Part shown: one piece after another, positions 36,701 through 47,146 of the stretch
How the letters are laid out: each line of letters opens with the position of its first letter
Position numbering within the stretch: the stretch's first letter is position 1
Source: Hepsetus odoe
Lineage: Eukaryota; Chordata; Actinopteri; Characiformes; Hepsetidae
Assembly: GCA_017165825.1 (NCBI GenBank)
Contig: CM029366.1
Location: 23,286,342 to 23,350,341 of the forward strand
Direction: 5' to 3'
Length of the DNA: 64,000 nt
Notes under the pieces: model-generated
What the model was told of the DNA's origin: nothing
Seen by the model: only the letters and a program-made list of their open reading frames with translations
The model's database searches: none
Made by a program: the position numbers and the translations under genes

Positions 36701-38459
36701 GTTTTTGGTTTAAACTAGGAAATAAAATAATTTTGTAGTTATTGATAATGAAATGCATATCAATCACGACACACTTTTTTACACAAACCTGATTTTGTGT
36801 TTGATTTTTGCATGTACAGGTGTCACCCAGGCTTCATGGGGATGCGCTGTGAACATGCAGACCTCCTGGCCGTGGTTGCAACTAACAACAGGCAGCAGAC
36901 AGTGGCAACCATGTTGGTACTGTGTGTAGTGGGCAGTGTCTTGCTTATGCTGCTTTGCACTCTGCTAAAGTAAGTTTGTTACTATATTCAAACGAACCTT
37001 TCATTGGAAGTTTTCTTTTATTATACTAATATTAGTGAACCTGAACACATGTTTAAAGTGTGTAGTGTGCACATCACATACAGTAAAAATGTCCCCATGA
37101 AGGCCGCTGGATGGAACTGAATGACTCCGTGTACAATTTTATTTTAAATGTTTTCTTTTCTCAGTGAACTTGATCTCACACGCCCCCTTCAGCCAAGTAT
37201 CATTGCTTAGATATGGACTTCATGAAAGGACCTAAATAATTGATGAGCTACTACACTGGTTCTGTAAATGGCAGCAGTACAACCATTTATTTATTTAAAC
37301 TATATGTATGTATATGTATGAAATGCTACAATTCAGTCTGTGTATGCATATGTATATTAATTGTTCATGGGTTGTTGTTTATACACAATTAAAACAATTT
37401 TTTTTTTTTTTTTGCAGTTGCTGGTGGAGGCGAGGAGGGTGCAGGCGAGGTCATGGTCTTTCCTGTTGGTCAGAGAAACCAAACAGCATCATAAAGGGAG
37501 GGACATCATGCTGCCACTCAGAGACAGGTAGCTTAACTTTCTTTTTTTATCCTGTAATCCTGTAACTATTGCTACGTTGGCATTTGCAGAGTCTTAAAGG
37601 TGTCATGCTTTAAATAAATGCACAGTGTAATGCTTAAAATACACTGAAGGCCAGATACTTTAGTATATATTGGATTTTTTTGCTACCAAACTACTCCAAC
37701 AATGAATTTCTGTAACTGAAACATCTGTCAATGTGGTTTAAGAATTTGTTTAGTCTGGCAGCAAAAAAAAAAAACCACCCACTAATATTTGGTTTTACTT
37801 GGGTATTATACTATTTATATGCAGAAATGATGTTGGAGCTGTTCCAGTCTCCGTGTTTAGCAGACTGCTATGTTTGTGGAGGAAACATAAAACCTCCAGC
37901 TATCATTATGCAATTAGAAGTGGAATTAGTGGAATTTTGGTCAGACACAACAGCCAGTTACCATTACCAATCTAGTCACAGTGTGTCTTGTTTGTGGGCT
38001 ATGACAAATTTTTAATCAGATTTGTCAACAGGAGGGCTGTGCATAATTTCTTGTCATGCACTTGTCAAGCATGAACTGGCAAGCAAGGTTGCCAAGATGT
38101 TTCTATATGTGTGATTAAGGTACACGGAGAAGTAAAAAATGAAATGCATTAGTACTTGATTTGGGTTCAAATATGCTTGTTTATGTATATTATAATCTCT
38201 CTGTCACTTTTTTCATTTTCTTTTTTTTTTTTTTTTCCATTCCACATTCAGCTTCTGTCTTCACATCAGAAAATGTTCCCTATTTGCAAGGTACCATATT
38301 GTGACTCAGCTTAGTGAGATTAGTGAGGTCCAAACCTTTATTTTTTTATTTTTGTCCCTACTGTGCTTATTCTACAATGTAGTTGCTCGTAAATATACAT
38401 TGCCTGATATTTAAACAACTCTCTACTGCTTCTTTTTTTTCCTCTTTGCAGTGGTTTGA
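30578..38459 (+). CDS. tgfa: pro-transforming growth factor alpha
   Basis: A membrane-anchored EGF-family ligand shed to activate the EGF receptor. Exons: 30578-30617, 33495-33635, 34343-34448, 36820-36969, 37418-37527, optional 38252-38290, and 38452-38459. This gives 184 residues, or 197 with the optional exon (human 160). The signal peptide MYRAFWDTIFLLIG is split by intron 1. Exon 2 encodes a Thr/Ser-rich prodomain with the N-glycosylation site NSTS. The predicted mature 50-mer (residues 64-113, VHSHF to ADLLA) has six cysteines spaced 7-4-10-1-8, the EGF pattern, and Ala-Val processing sites at both ends as in the human protein. A membrane span follows (about 123-142), then a Cys-rich tail ending CCHSET. 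The last exon supplies Val-Val-stop. Exon 3 could instead start at 34346 or 34349. Intron 1 (30618-33494) holds a TTTA repeat; intron 3 holds three mobile elements. Confidence 0.95.
31655..31695 (+). repeat. (TTTA)n microsatellite
   Basis: About ten TTTA units within tgfa intron 1. The rest of that intron (30618-33494) is AT-rich and no exon was seen in it. Confidence 0.95.
33730..33763 (+). repeat. poly(T) run
   Basis: Just over 30 T, about 95 bases after the tgfa exon 2 donor. Confidence 0.9.
34828..34996. mobile_element. short inverted-repeat element, hAT-like MITE
   Basis: The two ends are near reverse complements: CCAGCACTGGAGAGCCAGTG at the left and CACTGGCCCTCCTGGACCGG at the right, over about 165 bases with no coding capacity. 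Such 'lost-object' repeats with ends near CAGGGGTGG are common in fish and are usually placed with hAT; that placement is from memory. Confidence 0.55.
35571..36226. mobile_element. non-autonomous DNA transposon, about 650 bp
   Basis: Left end CTACATGGACACAAATATTG, right end (reverse complement) ATTATATGGAAAAAGATTTG, both followed by GGACA. No transposase is visible between them. The superfamily was not assigned. It lies within tgfa intron 3, just upstream of a SINE. Confidence 0.6.
36272..36478 (+). mobile_element. SINE family A, full copy
   Basis: The best-preserved copy of the family in the window: AGTGGTAGAGTACTTGCC head, B-box-like GGTTCGAATCCC, GGGTCCCTGAGCAAGACCCT, and the tail GGATAAGAGCGTCTGCTAAATG. 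It shares head, body and tail with the 21.6 kb copy. Confidence 0.85.
38252..38290 (+). other. tgfa optional 39-nt exon
   Basis: A pyrimidine-rich tract (about 22 T) and a CAG-type acceptor (ATTCAG) precede it, and AAG|GTACCA follows. It is 13 codons long with phase 1 at both ends, so it can be spliced in or out between exon 5 (ending ACA G) and the last exon (TG GTT TGA). Included, the tail gains ASVFTSENVPYLQ before Val-Val. Skipped, it ends SETVV like human TGF-alpha. Reading past its donor gives a stop at 38302-38304 and a tail without Val-Val. Confidence 0.6.
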
Positions 38460-41400
38460 TATGGGTCATCAGTTGTCTTCTTGGTGTGGCTATTATCTCC
38501 AATTATTATTATTATTTTTTTTCATCTGAGACCCCCAAAACTCCTTGGTTATCCCTGAACTGAACCTCAACTCTGCTCCCAAAGTTACAGAATCACACAA
38601 CTGGTAAGAGACCAAACCATGTGGAAACCCTATACCAGCAGAATTTTCATCAAGAGATTAAACCAAGTCATCCATATTTTTTTTTTTTTTTTTTTTTCCC
38701 CCCCCTTGTGGATCGTAAAAGTGAAATTCTGGAAGACACTTGATATGTGGAACATGGGATATGAAACTCTGGACTCTGCTTTTGTACTGGTCTTTTGGAG
38801 GTGGATAAAATGAATCACAGAGTGCGGATCTAAAGTCTGGACCTAGCGGAAGGAAAATGGACCAACACCCAAGGGCTGCTGAACTGGATGTGAAAAGTAA
38901 GATGGAGAAGACATGTGTTCATGAAATAATTGCCAAAAAAGTGAGTTCATTTAATTTTGGTGCTTGAACATACTCCCAGTATGCTGAGAATAGTGTAGTT
39001 TTAGATATGAGAAAAGTGATCTTTAAACACCTCCACTGATTTCTGTCTTTTAAATCACAAGTCAAACTTTTCAACACCGTGTTTATGGGTGCAGCGCATT
39101 CACCAACAAAAAAAGCATAGTTTAGACTGAGCTTGTCACGTTATGCTGCAGCTCAAGAACTGAATCTTAGAATTAATGAAAAATTGTTCAAAGACTATAA
39201 CGGACATTTCTTTACATTTTTGCCAGTTACTTGTACCTGATATGCTTCTAATATGCTATGTAACAACTATTTGGGATTTTCAAATATTGATGATATTGTT
39301 TAAGAGACAATGACTGGTTTTTGAGGAAAGGCTTATTTTCTAATACATTCTCAAATCTTACAGTCCATGTATTTTTCTAAGAAGGTTTCTAAGAGGGTTT
39401 TTGCACTTAAAATGTTATTCAGATTCAATTTTATGACTTAAAATGGTAAAAACACATTGGTACACATTCTTCATTAACATGACCTTTATTCATTATTTCA
39501 GTTTCTGACAATACGCTGAACACTGCTGCAAGGTTTTTGTCAACACTGTACAACTTCTAAAATCTGGGCTCTAAAATTTAAAATAGTTCAGCATTGTAAC
39601 ATTAGGAAGTTTTGGTGTGCAGCATGTATGTGCTTTCACATTTTCACTGTGCACTACTGCAGTGTAATCATGTGGTAATTATGTGACCACTTTAAAACGG
39701 CACTTTTTTACTGAGGGTGCAAGGTGCGCTTTTCTTGTAGATAATGGATCCAAAATCTATTTAAAACCTTATGGATGTGTCCAAGCCTTAATAAGGATAG
39801 CCTGGTTTTGAATTAGAAATGTGTGAATATCACCTAAGAGCTATTGTCATATGAGCTGTTATTGGAAATCTAAGAGTGCAGATTATATTGCAAAAAATGG
39901 GTCACTCACTGTTTGCACAGTTTCACTTGTTCACTCTTATATATTTTAGATCTACACAAAAGCTCACACATGCTCACACCCAACTATGCATAGCATAGAG
40001 ACACACATGAGCCATGCTGTGATGAGTCTTATTTACCTCAAATTAATTTGGAAGCTTTTAGACTTTTTAAACCTTGTTGAACATTGTTCTTATTTATCCC
40101 CCAGCCTTTTGTCATTGCTCTTATGTAAATGTACAGTAACTAACTTAGGACGGTGGAGAAGGGGAATGGAGACCCAAATGAAGTGGCACAGTGGGTCCTG
40201 TTCACTCGGCACCTTTATCTGAACTCCGTCTTCTGAGGAACAGTTGATTATGAAAAAATAAATTCAAACAGGAAGTGCTTATTTTTAATTCCTGCATGCT
40301 GTTTGGTAGGAAATGTCTTGCATCCATCAGTGATGGAAGAGAGTCAGAGTATGTGAAGGAACTAAGCACTTTTGATAAAGATTCTTGCAGAGGCCCCTGA
40401 ATTGCACCGATTATGAATGAGGGAGAAAATAAAGCAATAAGTAACATCTGTATGTAATTTATTTCAGGACTTTGTATGATACGGGACAATACATTAGACC
40501 GCCTAGAAAGTGAGGGTCTGTTCCCAAGACTGAAAGAGATCTCTTGTGTTTACATCTCTTAGAAGCTTGTTTTGTGGAAGTGTTGGATATTCTGTGATGA
40601 TCTTTGTAATATATGTGAGCAGAACAATCTCTAAACTTTTTATCTCAGGAAAAGAATATTCATTACCAAAAAAAAAAAAAAAAACATTGATCGCCAGAAT
40701 GGTTCTGTTCATTCGGATACATTTAAACATCTTGGGTTTTGATGGGAAGGCCATTTCAGATGCTATGTAACCCTAAATGCCACATTCCTGAATTAAACCT
40801 GGTTCCGATCTTCACCTGACCCAAGAAATCCGAATCGTAGCCTGTCCAGAGTCTTGTACCATATGTTCTTCATGAGTTTTTTTTTTTTTTCCCCCCCGCT
40901 TGCTCTGCTCTAATTTGTGAAACTCAAAGGTTTAGTGCTATCTAGATTGAAACCCTGTTTGTTTCTGTGTGCAGTTCAGTGTATCCACACATTACTCTGC
41001 CCTGTATCAATCTGAAATTGTATTGTATGCATTTGATCCATACCACAACAAATAGGCACTGTTAAAGGTGCACAGTATTATCACTCTGATCTATCTATTA
41101 TCACTGGAGAAATTAAACTGTGCTTATGATCATCTCTGGCTATGTGAGCATCAGTAGTACGATTAATTCAGTTGAATGACTTGTTTAATGATCAGCTGCA
41201 TTGTGCATCTGTCTTGCTGACCACTTTGTTTATGTATTCATATTTGTTTTTCAAAAAATTATAAAAACATGCTGAATAACTCTGGTATTATTTTTGTGTG
41301 TGTGTGTTAGCTTGCCTGTCTCATTTCACTTTTTTCTAGTTAGCTGTGACTTTTTATTTTTTAGCTTTTTCTTCCTGCCCTCCCTTATTCTTTGCTTTTC

Positions 41401-43200
41401 CAAGTAACTTTCTTTATAAGATCTTTCCATCTACTGCCTCCATTCACTGTATAATTTAAGAGCAAGCCAAACGGAAACATGGGAGCTAAAAAAACAGAAA
41501 ACCTCGGGCACAGTGAAACAAAAAGTGTGCGACCAGAGTGCTCTTTTTGCTGAGGGTAACGTTCAAGTCCTTTTATTAAATTGCATGCCTATTTATTTAT
41601 TGGTTTGTGTGTCCGGCCTTTTGTGACCCGAGGGGACGGCCCCTGGAGATTAGGGCAAAGGACTGACCAAACGCTACAGCTTACATGCAAGGCAGTTTCT
41701 GAGTGAGTGCGTTTTCTATTTTTTTGATGATTTCCATCTACTTAAGTGCCTTTTATTCTTTAAAATAAAAGGCTCTAAATGGTGCTTGACTTGCATGCAT
41801 GGTCCTAGAAAAATATCTTTGTGTATTAGTACATTTAGATGGAGGTAAACTTTTGTATTTTGAAAAATGGTTCTTTTAAAGAACCAGCAAATGGTTCTTC
41901 CATTGAAAGTAATTTCTGATTTATAACGGTGTTCTTTTTCACACTTGCTTTTTTCTTTAATAGACAAGTCAGCCCCAAGCCTTAGTTTCTGCCTTTATTT
42001 GGTTTTGTCCAAAATTTATCTTTAATTTAACACAATGTTATTCACTCTTCTTTCGATCATGTATCGTCTCCTCATCCTCCCTTTCCTGCTACCCCCATGT
42101 CCAGAGATGTTTGCCAATCCCATTATGTTTGCAATTGGATTGGAGCAGAGCCTTTCAGAGCAGGCTGGTTGAGCCTCTAAAGCCAGCTTTGATTTAAGGA
42201 GCTCTGCTACAAGTGCTCCCTAAAGATGCACAATAGGATTAGACATCAGGGAAACGGACACAAAGAGAGAAGAAACCAGTAACACAGGAACCACACCTAG
42301 GTTCTAGAGGTGCTGCACCTTACTGGAGGACCAAACTCTTAGTTAAAATTATATTCTGCAGTTTCTGACATGTACGGTAATACTAGGTTAATTCAAGATT
42401 AGTCTGGGATTTTGTTTTTGGCCTTGGCCCAACAGGACAATAGGCTGTCTGTCCAAAGCAAGTGCAGTCATTGTTGGTTTCTGTGTTAATGTCCTCTCTC
42501 TGGTAACCGAATGTCCAGCTGCCTTCTGCACTGAGACATATCAGCATTGAAATGCACATATCAGCCCAGTCCAGGCACAGTTTTTTGTCTTGGTTTATGC
42601 TGTGATTTCTCTCCTCTGCTATTGAACATTCCCTAAAGATGTCTGCTTTCCTAAAGACTTTTAAATGTACCCCATAAAATCCTTTACAACAGAATAATTC
42701 TTTCATGCTCTGTTTCACTAAAAATACTTCACCCAGCTCCCAGTGACTGGTGACCTAAAAACAAGTGGACTGTGTAAAATGGTCTATGTAAAATATTTAC
42801 CCACCGTCATTATCATTCCATTCAGTTTCTACCAGCACTGTTTTGTTTTGATTGACCACTTTTCATAGGTGATGCATCCATGTAAAACAACAGTTTGGCA
42901 TACTTTTTATAGGGATTTTAATTTTTCATTTCATTGAGACACTGCATTGACAGTTTTAATTCGTGCCTTATGTTAGACATTGATAATCCAGTCCTAAAGC
43001 TCTCGCAGCCAATTTGTTTATGCCAGTATGGAAGTCCATCAACTGGCAGATAAAGGTCTTTTCTATAAGGTCTTCATTATGGGAGGCACTTGTTTCAGCA
43101 GTTCGAATTAATGCCACGTTTTAAGAAAAAAATATTTTTGCTTCATTCATGCATGGACTTGCAGAAATATCTTCATGGACAAATAAATGTAATCTGAAGA
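38460..43200 (+). other. tgfa 3' UTR and intergenic (inferred)
   Basis: No coding exon seen on either strand between the tgfa stop and the hdhd3 stop. AATAAA occurs at 40428-40433 and 43192-43197. Human TGFA also has a long 3' UTR, so much of this may be transcribed. T-, A- and C-rich runs occur near 38680, 40668 and 40880. Confidence 0.45.
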
Positions 43201-43527
43201 GGTCATCTGATCACAGGCAAAAGTTAGCCAATATGGAACTCTGCAATCTAGAAGTAAAAAGTAATTTCTACATTTTTTTTCAATGGAAATGTTAGTTGTT
43301 GCCACCAATGGCTATTGCATATTATATTATCATGTTTATACATCTACTATGGATCTGGTCTGTTACTTGATTGCACCTATGCACATGTCTAATATTGTTA
43401 CGACTCGGCAGCTGCAAATGCATGTAAAAGATTTTAGCTCCAAAATCCAAGGATTTAAAAACCGAAGAAATTAAATATGCTGTAATATGGACATCAGCAG
43501 TTTTGCCACAGATATGAGATTTCTAAT

Positions 43528-44744
43528 CTAATCAGTCTCCTCTTGTAGTCGAGCTGGTAGCTCATCTAGGTTCTTCAGTCTGTGCTGTGGAGGAATGTTC
43601 AGATGTTTCTGGAGTCCATTCCTATCAAGAAGATACCCACGTATGCCTAGTGAGCGAGATGTGAGGTAGTCGTTTACGTAGTGGTCTCCAACATGGGCTA
43701 CATTAGTGGGTGGCACCCCACATTTTTTTAACGCTTGGGTGAAAATGTTTACGTCTGGCTTGGACACACCTGCCCCTTCTGAAGTCAGGAGAAATTTGAA
43801 GTGAGTAAGGAGGCCACATCCACGGAGGACTCCTTCTAGCCGGCCGTCAAAGTTGGATACCACACCCTGCTTCATTCCTAGAGCAGTGCAGGATTTCAGG
43901 GTGGAATTTGAGTCTGGGAACACCTGATGATACAAACACAATAGTAATGTTGGTTCATTAATTTTATTAATTATTGCACCTACTGTCACTATACAGTGGG
44001 TAAGCTAATAGCATGATTTACATGAAATGTGCACAAATCAAGCAAATAAAAACAATCTGTAAAATTTGTTAAAGTGAGGAAAGGAAAAAAAAAAAAAAAC
44101 TTATTTATATTAAATCCGAAACTGGGCAGGAAATAATTTTTGCCCTCATTGAGTGAAATTCAGGGTCATTTAATTTACAACACAGACATCTAAATCAGAA
44201 TACTAACTAAGAAATACATTTTAAAAGGAGAAATTTTTCACACATTTTCTTTCCATATTATTTATTATTGCTGTTAATGATTAAAAGTATATAAATGTTA
44301 TGTTACACCAGTTAACTGTGCCATCTGTGTGTTTTTTAGGGTATCCATTTCTGATCCAAATCTACAAAAGGAAATTATACTACTAAAACTACGGTTTTGC
44401 TGGAAATGTCTTACCTCCCAGTTCTCTGGTCCACAGAAGTTCTGATAGAGATTCTTGGCCAATGTGTCAAGTAAGACAGGGTCTTGCACCCCACATTGTG
44501 AAAAGGTATTCTTCACCAGCCCGTCCCACCATAACTGAGCACTCATGCCCTGAGCAATGCCATAGTTGGGGTAGAGGTGTGAATGCTGGCGGTAAGCTTG
44601 CTTGAACGCTGTCTCTACCTGTATGGATGGTATCTTCAGTCCTGCATGCTCAGCCTCCTTACAGTACTGCTCCCCTACAGAGCGCCGGACCTTCAGTAAA
44701 GTATCCTTTACGTCCCATAAAACCCAGCGCACTGGCCCAAGCAT
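43528..44744 (-). CDS. hdhd3: haloacid dehalogenase-like hydrolase domain-containing protein 3
   Basis: A HAD-superfamily protein whose physiological substrate is, as far as I know, not established. Two coding exons on the - strand, 44415-44744 and 43528-43923, give 241 residues (human 251). The start MLGPVRWVLWDVKDTLL lies seven bases into its exon after a TTTTGCAG acceptor, so at least one 5' UTR exon is upstream. HAD motifs: motif I WDVKDTLL (nucleophile D10), motif II VVSNFD, motif III Lys in GVSKPD, motif IV HVGDHYVND. In motif I the second Asp of the usual DxD is Lys (DVK), as I recall for the human protein too. A cap region with YPNYG and WWDGLV follows motif I, as in the family. The single coding intron is 491 bases. 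Confidence 0.95.
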
Positions 44745-45261
44745 GGTCCTGCAAAACAGATTTTTAGGCTATAAATTAAAGTTATTTAGGTGTAGATTAA
44801 AAGCACAGGGTATGAAAGGTGAACATTTTTATTCACTGAATGAACGGACTGCCCTACCTAAACACCAACAAGGATCTGAAAATCTGCCATTCAATATCAC
44901 ATTTCAGCCCTCCAGAAGTCAGCCTCATGATCTTATATAAACCAATAAGCATGCTTGTTCAAAAAAACAATACATATTCAACACAAAATACAATCAATAA
45001 CTCCTGCATCAAGATTATTCCATACATGATCAGCACCATCGGCGCCTCACCTGAAGGCTTAGAAGTTGATACAAAATTTAACCAAAATTGGAAATACCTG
45101 CTTCAACTAATCATGGATTTAAAACACAAAGGAAAGATGGACGGGAGTTATTTAGCAGTACCACATAATCTGTTTTTGCTGACTTTCCCTGTGTTTGCAT
45201 ACGTACTCTGTACTGTTTACATATCTGCTACTTATTTATTGTTCATTGCCCAATCTTCTGT

Positions 45262-45515
45262 GTAAATGAAGTGAAATGAAAGCGAAAGCAACTACTTGTC
45301 ATCGTGAAGCAAAGCACACAGTGAACCCCGAAACAAAATGCTTTCTCTGCATTTAACCTCACACACGTGCAGCAAGGGGCACCCGGGGAGCAGTGATGGG
45401 GATGGTGCCTTGCTCGAGGGTACCCCCGGGCTTACTGGTCAGGGAGCTGCACCCACAACCTTCCGAACCCGGGGCCTCGTCCCTAAACACTCGACCACCG
45501 CTGCCCCCTCATTAG
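45262..45515 (-). mobile_element. SINE family B, inverted copy
   Basis: On the - strand: a head with GTGGTCGAGTG, B-box-like GGGTGCAGCTCCC (degraded), then AGCAAGGCACCATCCCCATC, TGCTCCCCGGGTGCC, and the 3' CGATGACAAGTAGTTGCTTT end followed by TTTCATTTCACTTC. The same layout is seen at 54.6 and 22.4 kb. Confidence 0.75.
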
Positions 45516-45692
45516 TAAAAAAAAAAAAAAGATTCTAATATTAGGAATCTTTATTTATGCTTTTTATGGTTTACCTTTTTTAATACTGTTGTACTTTTAT
45601 CTTTATATCTTTACACACTTTTATATTATTATATAAAATGCATCTACAGGCTTTTTGATTCAGTGGCAGTGAAAGTGTGCTCTCAGTGTGGG

Positions 45693-45706
45693 CCTGCAGG
45701 GGGCGC
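45693..45706 (+). promoter_or_regulatory. CTCF-like motif
   Basis: CCTGCAGGGGGCGC matches CCASYAGRKGGCRS at 13 of 14 positions by eye. It is directly followed by a purine-rich GGAGGA tract (45716-45760). Confidence 0.45.
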
Positions 45707-45715
45707 TGTTACTCC

Positions 45716-45760
45716 TCCGATGGAGGATGGAGGGAGGAGGAGGGAGGAGGAGGAGGGGTA
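45716..45760 (+). repeat. GGAGGA purine tract
   Basis: About 40 bases of G and A only in GGA/GGAGG units, with the potential to form a triplex or G-quadruplex. Confidence 0.8.
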
Positions 45761-45769
45761 GTTGACAGA

Positions 45770-46331
45770 TTAGTCACCGGACCTTTGTTCTTCAGTATCT
45801 CTTCACTGCACGCCGCTCTAACACACCCACTATAACATTAAGGCTACTTCAAATGAAACCATAAACATGTCTGTAGGCTCGGAGTGCAGCTGAAGTCTTT
45901 TAGAGCCCACCAGCCCCGCTCAGTTTAAAAGCAGCTCCAGTCAGTCTGACACACTTCAGCTGATCAAGGAGCGCTGCAGACCTGTGGCTGATAAACCGGG
46001 CTCAGCCTGTGGTCAGATCTAAACTCGGTATGGAGCCAGAATAAGGAAAGGTAAATTAAGGCGGATCACCTGACAGGTAACACAGGTAGCAGCCGCTGCG
46101 CAAATATCAACCAGTTAGCTGAAAGCTAACCAGCCCTCTGACAGGAAACCATAGCAACCGCTGACCTCTCACCTCGACAACACACGCAATGCCTTCACAT
46201 GAATTAACCGGAAAATTACTGACCAGCATAAAGTTGATATCAGATTATCAATGAAATCCCACACAGCCGCAAAGCGACTGAACTCCGACCGAGGAAGCTC
46301 CGCCCACTCCCGCAGCAATTTTTTAAAAACG
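45770..46331 (-). promoter_or_regulatory. hdhd3 promoter and 5' UTR exon (inferred)
   Basis: A GC-richer stretch upstream of hdhd3. On the - strand a donor-like CGAG|GTGAGA lies at about 46173 and could end a 5' UTR exon spliced to the acceptor before 44744. A GC-box-like CTCCGCCCACTCCC lies at about 46299-46312. The transcription start is not known. Confidence 0.45.
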
Positions 46332-46345
46332 CTGCCCCCTTGTGG
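46332..46345 (-). promoter_or_regulatory. CTCF-like motif
   Basis: On the - strand CCACAAGGGGGCAG matches CCASYAGRKGGCRS at 13 of 14 positions by eye, next to the proposed hdhd3 promoter. Confidence 0.5.
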
Positions 46346-47146
46346 TGGAAGAGACAACTGCAGCAAACCAACAAACTGAAGGCAGACTGATGGAACTGCC
46401 CTAATGATCTAAAATGTTTTACAGTAACATTTATATTGGGCCCTTGATTCGTATCCAACACTTTCTCTAGTTTGTCTTACATAAAATAATGAATATTTAT
46501 GAAAATCGAGGCATTGTGTTCTTGTAAAAATGAACAGAATTGTTGAAGTTTATTCTGCATTCTATAAACATGTGCATTTTTTTCTGCCTGGCTGATAACT
46601 GTGGCTTTCTTCCTACAGCAGCATATTCTCACTGTACACACTGCAGATAGTAGCTCCACTGGCAACAAACCGTAAATTAGGGGGTTGAGTAAGTATCTAT
46701 TTCATTTATTCCTCAAACGGAACTTTTACTTGGATATTTCAGAATGCCACTACACTCCGTTCAAGAGTCTTAAATAACTTTCCAATGAGCCTGAAGCTGT
46801 CGAGAACGTAAGTAGCTGCCCTTATCCCGGTCACCAAAAGTATACTTTATTAGAAAGTGGGATGCAGGAAGTTTATGCAGAAAGTTCAGTGTGATATCTG
46901 GCTTTGTGATAAAGGAGTTGTGGCAAATGAAAGAAAAGAAAAAAAGAAAAATGCGTAAACAGGTAGCAATATGTAAAGAAGCATTACTGCATTAAATAAG
47001 CTGGATTCATTTAACAATGTCAGAGCTGGACAAGGCATGGATTTTCACCACAGTAGAAATTAATTCTGCTTGCAGTTAAAGGTGATTACAGTCGGCTGAC
47101 ATTCCTGAAGAAATGTTCTGTGATCCACCTTTTTCCTTCAGCTGTA
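46346..47146. other. hdhd3-trub2 intergenic, includes trub2 3' UTR
   Basis: No exon seen. An AATAAA on the - strand at 46846-46851 would end the trub2 transcript about 300 bases after its stop codon. Confidence 0.5.

Noticed and set aside
42383..42718. 111-residue - strand open frame downstream of hdhd3
   Set aside because: No family likeness, no splice context and no codon pattern; chance frame in the tgfa-hdhd3 gap.
45338..45538. 66-residue open frame
   Set aside because: Lies in an inverted SINE copy.
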